DNA from: Filosporella fistucella
Lineage: Eukaryota; Ascomycota; Leotiomycetes; Helotiales
Length of the DNA stretch: 64,000 bases
Reading direction: 5' to 3'
Assembly (NCBI GenBank): GCA_030077755.1
Contig: JAQJZZ010000018.1
Span: 1,426,001-1,490,000 of the forward strand
Shown in pieces: positions 47,379-57,292 of this stretch (position 1 is the stretch's first letter; every line of letters starts with the position of its first letter). The notes below the pieces were generated by a model. It made no database searches and was not told where the DNA came from. It was given only the letters and a program-made list of their open reading frames with translations. The position numbers and the translations under genes were made by a program.

Positions 47379-49441
47379 TTTGAATTACGGCTCGGCGGGA
47401 TCCCACCTGTGTATACCCTTGGTCAGCAAGATGCTCACAGAAGTAAGCGGTGAGAATGTTGAAGAGAATATTTTAAAATCAGAAGAAGACCGAGGTCAAA
47501 GCTAAATCAGCATGAAATGAGTACAAATCGTTCGATATGACTGGTGCCAGCTATAAATCTCATCAGGGGAGGGTGTAGAATTGCGTAATTGAAATAAACT
47601 GCTATTACATACCTCTGCAATCAATGGAGCTTGCGGTTCGATTGAGGGAGCGGCGCAGTTGGTTCAGTGTGCTGAATCTTATTTGCACAAGTAAATCAGA
47701 CCTTGTATTGATCAGATAGTGCCAACCTCCCGAGAATCGGTGAATAATGAGCAAGGTGGGAGGTTGGTGAAGTTCAGAAGAGCAGGAATGAGAATCTAGA
47801 AGAATCTGCAGTTGGAGCTCGGACCATTATTTGTGGTATCCTCACGTGGTGATATCGGCAATACAATGGAATAGTGGGGCTGATAACAATCAGATAGGAG
47901 ATTTCGACCTCTACCTCAGGTAACGAACCCAGCTGCCTTATGATCTGGGAGAATCCGGTGAGTCTAGCACTTCACAGAGGTAGCTGGAGGTCGTAAGATG
48001 AGTATCACATAATTGATCTTCTCTACGCCGCATCTCAGAGTATCACTGGTTCTACGATACGCCAACAGAGATTGTTTGCACTGCTAAATCTTGTTCTATC
48101 TTAGTTCATACGGAATTCCAGTCGAGCATCTAATACAACTCTCTCGTCCAATCTATAGCATCTCGAGCGTGGAATTATCCTGGAAGTATCAATTCACGAC
48201 AACCCAGCTTATGAGTGACACATTATCGTCTGGACACTTTCACTCTGTAGCCAGTCCAAACTAAAGTTTAGGCGTAGAATACCACTGGCAAAAGCAACCT
48301 CACCAGTGTTCAGATTGTCTCGCCAGCTGTGTACCTCACGGATCGTCTCAGAAAAATCGGGTAACGTTCCTGACTTCTTTCGACTCCTTGGTATCGATGT
48401 TCTAGGTGGCTTCTACTCAGCTTTCGAAGCCATCAACAATACTTCAAAACACGAACAAGCTCTATCCTTTGGGCCAAAGACACCATCACGAAGATCGCAA
48501 GACATAAGACAAGATATCCTGGAAAGAGCCTCCAGACCTAACAACCTAGCCCAGCCACAATCAACTTGCTCGCTGGCAGTGCGCCAGACTACCTAGGTTG
48601 TAGGTACGCACATAGAGCTGGAAACTGTGAGATGGGTATGCTGGCGAACTGGTATGGAACAATTGCCAGCATGGAGGGAGACCTCCGGCCAAGACGACAA
48701 TCGCAATAATCCCGCCTGCAGATCAAATTGCGGTCTTCGTAACCAGCAGAATCTCCATTAATTGCCTTGAATTCGAGCCGCAGTTCCGAGATAAAAAGTA
48801 TATTCAGCCACTAATGTTCCTCTCTTAGACGTGTCGAGCGTCAGTATCCCAGCGCTAGCTGACCAGCCATAGTTCGAGGTTTCAGCCAGGATACTACATC
48901 ACACGATTTGTAACGATTTTGTGGGATTAGGTCGGATGCATATCTGCTTCCGTAAGATCACGATCCCTTCTTGATGATAATCAGATAAAAATTGATCTTG
49001 TGGCGGATATAAATTGGCTACCAAACCAAGCTTTCCTCTACATGGTTATTGAGCAGTTGTCAGCCCTTCCCGAGATGGTGCAACACCACGAATTCGCCGC
49101 CCACAAACTTCGTGTGTGACGTCTAGGTACCCGATACACGCATTATTTGTGAGCGCGCCATGTTTTGACCCTTTCCTTGACAAGTGCACCAAGGCATACT
49201 AAGCACTTTACCAATCTTCAAGCTTTCTAGCCCTTTTATTCGACGGTCACTATGGTTTTAAGCAAGTGGCTAAAAAGCCCCCGTATCAAAAATACGAGTA
49301 CAAAGGCAGGGTGCCTCTCTTATAGTTTCGCAGCGTGATGTTATATTTTTATTCCTCTTCTTCAAGCCCTATAGTCCCCTTATCTTGAGCCTTCACTTCT
49401 ATTTCCTCCATCATCCGGACAATATTAAGAATTTGCCTAAG
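47379..49441. other. Intergenic of about 2 kb, Aha1 promoter side
   Basis: It holds the Aha1 promoter and the promoter of the membrane-protein gene at 49442. A 96-codon frame (48306-48596) starts at a non-ATG codon and has no motif. An imperfect inverted repeat is present at 47906-47992. Heat-shock elements expected for Aha1 are not clearly visible. Confidence 0.45.
47906..47992. repeat. Imperfect inverted repeat with hairpin potential
   Basis: The left arm, GACCTCTACCTC (47906-47917), matches the reverse complement of the right arm (47977-47992, GACCTCCAGCTACCTC), with a three-base insertion and one shifted base. Between the arms is a tRNA-T-arm-like string on the minus strand, but no tRNA fold works. 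It could be a small mobile-element relic or a chance hairpin. Confidence 0.35.
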
Positions 49442-50595
49442 ATGGCTGTTATCTGGGGACTCGACTTGAAAGAGATGCAATGGTGGAAATTTAAGGGATC
49501 GTATATGTTCAACCAGGAGTATCATTTGCGAAGAACGAAAATGATTGTCTACCAAATTGCGATGATTCTTTGTGTATGCTCGGAATCAGTGGGTACAGCT
49601 GCTCTATCGGGTATGTAATTATTGGCTTTTCAGGGTGACTGTGGGGAGTAGACACTCACTGATATCACAATATAGATTATGTGGATCAACAGGATGGGAT
49701 CTCTACCCGAAGCGGAGGGCGTGCTAACGTCTATAACGACGACATCGTAGGCATATTTTCATACAACATATTTGTGGGAATCGCGGTAGCTACAATATTT
49801 GGTTCTGGGTTTTTCTTCGACCTCTTTTGGCCCACGAGAGAAGAAAGCTCTGCTGTCAAGCTAGCATGGAAAATATGCTCTGTTGTTGTATCTTTTATGG
49901 CTTTGGCGGATGCACTTGCTTTGACTGTAAGTATAGTCTACCGAATCAATTGGGAGAATTTAGGCAAACCCATACTCCTAATTGACGTCGTAGAATCAGG
50001 ATCGTTAGCACAGTACAGTGGGAGCAGGACAAGCATATTGTGCTGATTCTACGACTACCACTCCGTTGAGCAAAATCCTGATCCTTGGAGTGGTGAATTC
50101 TGAGTGTCAAGATAACTACATTCTCCTAGTTGACACGGATTTGTCTGCAACCCCTTGTCCCAATTGATACTTACTGGAAACAGGTTATCATCGCAACCCA
50201 TCGAGCACACATTCCACATATACCTTCCACAGAAGCCGACTTCTGGTTCCAAGCGAATGGCAAACCAAACCCCATATACAGAAAAAATGTGTATTGTATT
50301 GCCTCGGTTGTGCTCCTCTGGCCAGGCATGATAGCGTCGTTCGCAAGGTAGGTTATACTGCTCTAACACTAGACAGTAAGCTAATTGCAACGTTAGTTCT
50401 TATATAATGTGGAAGTCGATCAAGCATAATGACGAGTTCGGGCCCAAATCATCAAAATTTAGAAACAAGGAAGAAGAAGGATCCCTCAGTATGCCGAACA
50501 ACACTGCCACGAATAGAATGGCTACAACAGAAGTTGCACCAGCCACTATGCCAGCTACAGTACCATCAACGAACGAAACTTATCTTGGAACGTAG
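49442..50595 (+). CDS. Four-helix integral membrane protein, unknown function
   Basis: I do not recognise the family. Exons are 49442-49610, 49676-49926, 50184-50347 and 50397-50595, giving 260 aa with introns of 65, 257 and 49 bp. Four hydrophobic segments are visible: TKMIVYQIAMILCVCS; FSYNIFVGIAVATIFGSGFF; KICSVVVSFMALADALAL; and VYCIASVVLLWPGMIAS. The loop before helix 2 is polar, and the C-terminus is a charged then Thr/Ala/Pro-rich tail. Tetraspan layout of this size is common among uncharacterised fungal proteins. The upstream frame begins at a non-ATG codon, so the ATG at 49442 was chosen. The 257-bp intron is unusually long for this window, so the junction 49926/50184 is the least certain part. 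Confidence 0.68.
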
Positions 50596-51121
50596 CAATT
50601 TGTGGGATGCCTTTGATGAGCGAGTTGGGCATTCGGTATTCGTGGCGATACTTTTCATGATACCCACAATTGCAGACTGTGAATTTGTTTGATACATATC
50701 CATCCCTGATGATAACATATGCATTGCTTCAGTTGGTTCCGTAAACATTATCGCAATTGTCGAGCCCATCACAAATCAACATTGAATAATCCATGCATTT
50801 CCTTACTAGGCAAAAGCCTAAAAGCATGACCTTTCGCCGATGACTACTACGGCTAGGTCAATGCATCTGTAACAGATGATATGTTTTGAAACATCCCAGT
50901 CGCTGGCACACTCTGGTACAGCGTTCGACTATATGTATCTTAGCTCGTTATATTCATTCGACAACTACCATATCGTTCTCACATGAATTGGTGAGCTTGA
51001 GATTGTTTGCTTCGCTTCTTCAACATACCACTGTTCCCCCTCAACTATTGCCCTCAATTCCGGGTTTCTGGTCACCACAACTGCATTCAATCAACAATTT
51101 TGTACACATTTTGCCGCAACG
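50596..51121. other. Spacer between membrane-protein and acetyltransferase genes
   Basis: About 525 bp: the 3' flank of the first gene and the promoter of the second. Nothing else is seen. Confidence 0.45.
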
Positions 51122-51880
51122 ATGTCTAAGACCATTTCACCTTTCAAACTACTTCCTTCTACCCTGCTTGACATCCCAACACTCTCGCATATCTCAGCCA
51201 TCGCTTTTCAATCTGACACCCACACTCGCCTCAAATCCCAATCAGTGGGCAAACCACTCGCTCACAGCGATGAGATGGCTCCCGTCCTAGAAATGTGGAT
51301 GAGCAGTCCCAACTGTATGATCTTGAAAGCCATTTCCTCGACAGGACAGATACTCGGCTGGGCATGTTGGGCCTTCAAAGGATTCGAAGATGGGGTGGAT
51401 CCGTTTCCATCAGCAGAAAGAGAAAAAGGCGAGGGAAGACTGGACGAACATGTCACGAAGGAGAAAAGAGAGGATGAACCAACAAATAAAAAGCCTCCAA
51501 AACTTCAACAGCTGGAACACCTCACCAACACATCCATGAACCATTACTTTAACATCCTCTCCCCCCCTCAAGTACCTCATCTAATCCTTGTCGCTATAGC
51601 CATCCATCCCTCCCACCAATTCCATGGGGTCGGATCCTCGCTCATAAATTGGGGCACTACTATCGCTGATAAAAGAGGTGTGTATTGTTGGGTAAGTAGT
51701 TCAGACGGGGGATACCAGGTGTTTGAAAAGGCTGGGTTCAAGGAAGTGGGAAGGTTGGAGCTGGATTTAGATGAGTTTGCTGAAGAGGGTGTTAAAAATG
51801 AGGAGAGTGTGAATGGGCAGGGGAATTGGGGGTTTTATGTTTGGAGGTGGATGAAGAGGGAAGCAGGAGGAGCGCTGTAA
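51122..51880 (+). CDS. GNAT-family N-acetyltransferase
   Basis: Predicted acetyl-CoA-dependent N-acetyltransferase of 252 aa in one exon, starting at the ATG at 51122. The N-terminal part (DIPTLSHISAIAFQSD) is the usual GNAT opening helix. VPHLILVAIAIHPSHQFHGVGSSLINWG contains beta-4 and the acetyl-CoA pyrophosphate loop (Q-x-x-G-V-G-S form of the Q/RxxGxG/A motif). GVYCWVSSSDGGYQVFEKAGFKEVGRLELDLDEF gives the final strands with the Y-x-K-x-GF block typical of fungal metabolite acetyltransferases. A charged Lys/Glu-rich insert lies near residues 95-125. The substrate is unknown, and neighbours give no hint. Confidence 0.85.
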   Translation: MSKTISPFKLLPSTLLDIPTLSHISAIAFQSDTHTRLKSQSVGKPLAHSDEMAPVLEMWMSSPNCMILKAISSTGQILGWACWAFKGFEDGVDPFPSAEREKGEGRLDEHVTKEKREDEPTNKKPPKLQQLEHLTNTSMNHYFNILSPPQVPHLILVAIAIHPSHQFHGVGSSLINWGTTIADKRGVYCWVSSSDGGYQVFEKAGFKEVGRLELDLDEFAEEGVKNEESVNGQGNWGFYVWRWMKREAGGAL

Positions 51881-52327
51881 ACTCTGGGTTTTCGTTTGTC
51901 GATATTCGATCCAGAATCGAGCCAGGTTTGTGAGGATATAATACGAGATAGCTGCGTGAGGTTTTTATCTGTCGCGTGCCATGTTTCGGAAACCATTGCT
52001 TCACTGCCTGTTGCACAACGGTTATATGGGAGAAGCGTCTCTACAAAATTGGAATTCATTGTTCGAAAGGCCGTATTGAATGCCTATCTATACCGCTTTA
52101 TTTTGTAAAGCAAGTTCACATTCAGCATCCTGCTATTTGCTGTAACCACGTTTATCGAATCCATCCCTCTGATCCAGAACACCAAATTCATAACTTATAC
52201 ATGACGATACCATCAGAAAAACCCTCGCTATGCTATGCCTGTAAAGATGCCGCCCACGCGTTGTGCCCAAGTACAATTAAGCAAAGCGTCATTACAACAG
52301 AATAACTCCTCGTTTCGTTATTAATTA
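51881..52327. other. Convergent 3' spacer between acetyltransferase and Cdc4-like genes
   Basis: About 450 bp of 3' untranslated sequence. Short frames here have no motifs. Confidence 0.45.
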
Positions 52328-55300
52328 TCATAGGACATCATCATCACCGTCTTCATCGGCGACTTCAATGATATCATCAGCAAGAGTGGCTCGGTCTTCG
52401 TCTGGAAGAAGTCTGCGTAGACCACGTTCGGTGGCTGGGACACCATCTCGCGAAGCGCCGAAGTCAAGAACCTGTAATATAAGTTAGCTTCCAAGTGAAA
52501 GGCAATGGAGGGAGACGAGGCGGGGGGTCACAAACCTCGACATAGGTGAAATTATCCCTCTGGACGGCAGCTACACATCTCCGCTCATCGAACTTGACTT
52601 GCCAAACCCCACTGAGATCTGTCAATAGATCTTTTACACATTCTCCCGTTTTGATGTTCCAAAGCTTCAGAGTCCTATCGGATCCAGATATCACCTTCTG
52701 GCCATCATGCTGGAAGCAAGTAATAGCACCAGTATGGGCGCTTAATGTGCTTTTGCATTGACCATTCTCGGGATCCCAGATCCTTAGTGTTGAGTCTGCT
52801 GCGGCAGAGACAAGTCGCTCGTCACGTAGATCCAACAAGCCAACTAAGGAAGAATGACCCTCCAAAGTGAAAAGACAGGCACCAGTCTCCAAAGACCATA
52901 TCTTCACGAAATTGTCCATCGAGCCACTGATGCATCTGTTTCGCTTATGGTCTAATACGACACTGTAAACTTTCATGGCATGGCCCTGGAGACGGTGAAC
53001 TGTCTCTCCAGTAGATATCTTCCATACTCTGACGGTGTTGTCATAACTACCACTAACAAGTGTGTCCTGATGGGCTGCAATAGCACGGACAGAATGAAGG
53101 TGACCAGATAAAACACGGACGAAGTATGGACAGTCTGCATCATTTGCCGGTGGCCCTGTCTGAATATAACGTTTAGAACCTTGCTCAGGTAATCTCCAAA
53201 CACGCAGCTGGGAATCCCTCGATCCAGTGATGATCAATGGCTTTTCAGGAAGCATGACCACCTTTCCGTCTTCAAATCTACCTGTTGGTTCTGGCATGAG
53301 AATCTGAAGGCATCGCACCGTTGATGTATGACCATGGAAGACTTGAGTGCATAAACCTTTCTCGATATCCCAGACACGAACAGATCGATCGGTTGATCCG
53401 GACACTAGGACATTGCCTTCATACTGCAGGGCCCAAACGCCGCCTTCGTGACCAGCAAGTTTCTTTCGAAGTTCACCTGTTTTGGTATCATAAACATGGA
53501 TGAGGGTATCATCAGAGCCAGTCAAGATTTTGTCGTCGTCAAATTGAAGGCAGGTGATGACATGTGCGGGATGAGCTCGGAAAGCAAAATGATGTGGTGC
53601 TACCTTGCCACTCATCCAGCTGTGCTGAAGCATGTAATGGCGGCGGTAAAGGGATTTGAATAGATGAAGTTTCTGCAAGCCAGGAAGACCTAATTGAGGA
53701 TCTGGAATAGCGAGCACGGCGGCATTGGCGGCGCTGAGAGGACCCTCTGACTTGTGAAATTTTGGTGGTTGTGCATATTTTGCTACCATGCCTTGAGCTT
53801 TGTCTGAAAACTCGTGACTGATATTTCTTCGTTTCGACCGATCCAAAGCAGATCCCGTAACTCTCTTCCTCTTTCCTGCAGAGCGACCCTTTCTCAAAGA
53901 ACTAACAGTCTCATGCTTACTAACAGCAGCAGTATTAGCTCCTTCCAAGGGTGTCCCAAGAATGGTACGTAGATCTTTCTCAGAGCCATCCGGACCGTAT
54001 GGATCCTGCCATCCCCAACCTTGTTGTATGGCTTTCTCGAGCTCACCAGCTGGTAGAACAAAACCATCCCGATCAAAGAGCTCTTTCCAACCCGTCTCAT
54101 TCGAGTCTATAATGTCCCTCCATCGTCTCGAAACCTGGGCACCTCGACACAAATCTTTATGGTCCAAAAAACCAATAACATGAAGGCTAAGCTCCGTGGG
54201 TAGTTGGGCAAGGAAGTCACACTTTAATGCCGGATTAACAACATCTGCAATTACATGCAAGGTCTTTCTTGAACAACGTCGGAGAAACTGGTACATCATC
54301 AATGTCTTCATATCGTTCGGCATGGCATCAAATGTCTCAAGCATTGACTGAGCATCCAGTATAGTTGACTCCCCTGATTGCGGTTGATATCTTCGCAATG
54401 CTTGAGCCATGGAAAATCCAGTCATTTCGTCATGCTCTAGAGTATCCTGACTGTCTGCAGATTCTGTTACTGGACTTCCTCCCACATTGTCATATGTATC
54501 AGCACCCGGAAACTGATCCTGCCGAAGCTCTGCAGATGCAAACGTTGGCGAAAGACCTGGGCTAGGCAAGCTAGCGTTTTGCGCTGCAGCTGTATTCAGT
54601 ATTGGTCGTTGTGCGGGACTTGGCATAAATGTCGAGGAAACGCCATCGACAGGGTCCAGATCTGATTCGGCGATAGGAGGAGTTGCAACAGCACTGGTAA
54701 ACGGCTCTTGGGGCAATTCCGGAGGGCTTGGGGCGTCAGTCAGAGAGTCGTTCTGACTGAGACCTGATTGAGGAGTGTAAGTTCGTTCGAAGAACGAGGA
54801 CTTGAGTGGGAGAGGATGGTCGATTGATACATCGAGCTCTGACATATCAGGGGTCGCGGGGAAGATTGGGTCGTCCGCTAGCTGCACTCCTAAACCATGA
54901 TGCTTTCGAGATCCAGATTTGTTGACTACATCTTCTTGATCCTTCGCGTCCTGGCCCGCATATTTCTGTTGCAGCCTACGCGACTTCAACTGCACTTCCG
55001 AGATGCCTCTAGCAGATCGTCTTTGATTGATTGTTGAAAGTTTCTGGCTCAAGCGCTCCGCTCGCTGAGACTCGCTCTTCCAGAGGGTGCTGCGAATTCT
55101 TGGGTTTTTCGGTTGGTCAACAATGCCTCGGAAATCCCCAGCAGTGTAAGAACGAGATCGGGAATCCTTCTGAGTATTCTGTGTGATTAGGGTTAGCCAT
55201 GCGCTTGTTCCGAGAACCAAAAGGAGATTGGGCAAAGGAGCAGAAGAAGGGGTGAAAAGGGGACAAACCTTTACCAACAACTCTTCGTCGTGAAAGTCTG

Positions 55301-55721
55301 TGGACTGATCACTAATATCATATTGGAATTTCAAGAGCTCAGCTGGGGGCGGCTTGAAGGCTAGAGGGTACTCCTTCGCATCGAGCTTGTCGAGCGAGTG
55401 TTGTCGGATGAGGAGGGGCGGATAGGATCTTTTGGTAGTCGTCGTTGTTGTGACTGTTTTCGTCTCGACGCACTCTGCAAGTTCGATCTGTAGTCTCGAT
55501 GTCCTCCGAGGCAAAGTTTCATCCTCGTCTACCCAACCAACTGATACCATCTGGCTGCGAAATCCAGGAGATTCCTCCTCCGGGAGGCCGTGCATATATT
55601 TTGAATTCGATGTAAAAGGACTCGGAGAAGCGTCTGATGGGAGGTTCTTGGATGCCATAGTATGGCCTTCTTGGGCGGATACAACTCGTCGTCTGGGATG
55701 TGGTCGGTTTGGGGGATCCAT
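52328..55721 (-). CDS. cdc4: F-box/WD40 protein, SCF substrate receptor (Cdc4/Pop1/Fbw7-like)
   Basis: Substrate-recognition subunit of an SCF ubiquitin ligase; in the Cdc4/Fbw7 class it binds phosphodegrons. Exons are 55721-55269, 55178-52536 and 52471-52328, giving 1079 aa. Both introns (90 and 64 bp) use GTTTGT donors; the 90-bp one is stop-free and in frame. The frame opens upstream at a GTG; I chose the ATG at 55721. The N-terminal half is disordered and Ser/Pro-rich. The F-box lies near residue 475, LPTELSLHVIGFLDHKDL, followed by WRDIIDSNETGWKELF. A basic patch (GKRKRVTGSALDRSKRR) precedes seven or eight WD40 repeats, each ending in forms such as SGSTDRSVRVWDI, SGSYDNTVRVWKI and SGSMDNFVKIWSL. 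The last exon ends in an acidic tail (DDIIEVADEDGDDDVL). Sulphur-control F-box proteins are the main alternative, but the long N-terminus favours Cdc4. Confidence 0.92.
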
Positions 55722-57292
55722 GGTTTTAGTTGTGGCTGGTTGTATAATTTTGTGGTCGTAAATGATGGCCTCTGGAATTGGCCTGCCCCTCTCCTTGAAC
55801 GCGTCTTTGACACGAAACTCCGAACGCGTGAAAAGCTCGCAGCTTTTTGCTTCCACCGGTGTATTACGAGTCTGCTAGCAACACCATAGCCAATATCCGA
55901 AGGTTTGCAAAGCTTTTCCTCGATGTGGTGGGGGCGAGGTCGTTGAATTTCTGCCGAGGATAGATGCGGAAATCCGAAGGTGCCAAAAACGACACAGCTT
56001 CGTGGAAAATGTTCAACTGCTCAAGTACTACAAGTATACTGCAGGAAATGAGTGGGAGAGCAAAGTGTTGAGGAATCAGCAGCAGGAGGAGGAGGAGTTC
56101 GTTTCGGAGGCTGGGGGAGGAAGTTGATGATGACAAGCAGCCGCTTGCCTACACTCCTCTTATGGTATTCGGTTCGTTGGCGCTAAGAAAAACCGCCTTC
56201 GTGCCGCAGAAATTCTCGTGCACCAAGCATACCTCCGTATTTTACCTAATGAATCCAACTTTCTTTCTTACAATCCATAGCTCCGACTGCCAACGTTCTC
56301 ACACCTCTACGACTACAACGAGCTGTTCGTCTGACTGTGGCTTCAGATAATGGCGTTGATTACATACAAGCCTTTAGTGTAAAGTTACTGAAGTGAAACA
56401 ACGCCCAAGCTTCCTGAGAGAAGTTTAACACTCCCAATATCAAGAACCTTTATGAAATGTCTGGATGTTTTCAGATTGTTGTGCCAGAAAATTTTACCCT
56501 ATTTCTCCCTCCATACTGTTTTATTATTTACCTCCTCTGTTTACCGTGCTAGATCTCGGGCAAGTCTGTGGATAGGACAGTCAGATCTTGTCACCCTTTC
56601 ATTCTCTTTGCTCGAGGTGCCAGTACATACCTACAGTACTCAACACATGTATCCTCGACATGGATGAGAGCTTTACTGCCAATAGCGCTTTTCAACTTAA
56701 GGAAAGGCATGGCTACAGATCATAGTATTGTCTGTATATACTATCTCACAGGGGGATACTTATCGTCTACTTCACACACACGATAGCACATTGTTCTACT
56801 GTGTGCGTTGCTCTCTATGATAGGAGTTTAAATCGTACAATCTGTGGAATGCTCTCATCATTCAACAACAGCTGCCTTGCGATAGGTGGAATGAAAATCA
56901 ACGAGCAGCCCTGCAATCACGTTATGGTCAGCATCTTTATTAGAACGGAGAAGATATAGGTTTTACATCTACATAGAAGTATCCAATGACCGTGCTATCA
57001 CCCGAACAGATTATTTGATATCCATGATTCGTAGGTATGCGTGTACTTTGTACTGGTGTTGCTAGTTTCCTGGAACCGGAAGGCACGATCTTGCGGTTCC
57101 TTCCTGTGGCCCGCATCAAATTCCACCTTCCTATTTTCTCTCACCTCGATTATTTCCCATCATTCTCCTCCTCCTTCTATTCAATCTTCACCTTTCGAAT
57201 TCGGTCAGCAAAAGTTCATTTCCTCCCACACAGGGCACATTTGGGAGCTCATTTACTGAGGGTTGCAGGTGTGCGCTTTGAACCACCTTACC
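55722..57292. other. Divergent intergenic region between Cdc4-like and Hop1-like genes
   Basis: About 1.57 kb containing promoters for both genes. The stretch just upstream of 55721 is an open frame beginning at a GTG and is more likely the 5' untranslated region. No other gene is supported. Confidence 0.45.

Noticed and set aside
47379..47830. Heat-shock elements in the Aha1 promoter
   Set aside because: GAA triplets occur (for example near 47790) but the alternating nGAAnnTTCn pattern is not clear enough to call.
47906..47992. tRNA candidate with GGGTTCGTT string
   Set aside because: The T arm and D arm do not pair and the A box is missing; kept only as an inverted repeat.
48306..48596. 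96-codon plus-strand frame
   Set aside because: Starts at GTG, no motif, no neighbouring exons that extend it, average composition of intergenic sequence.
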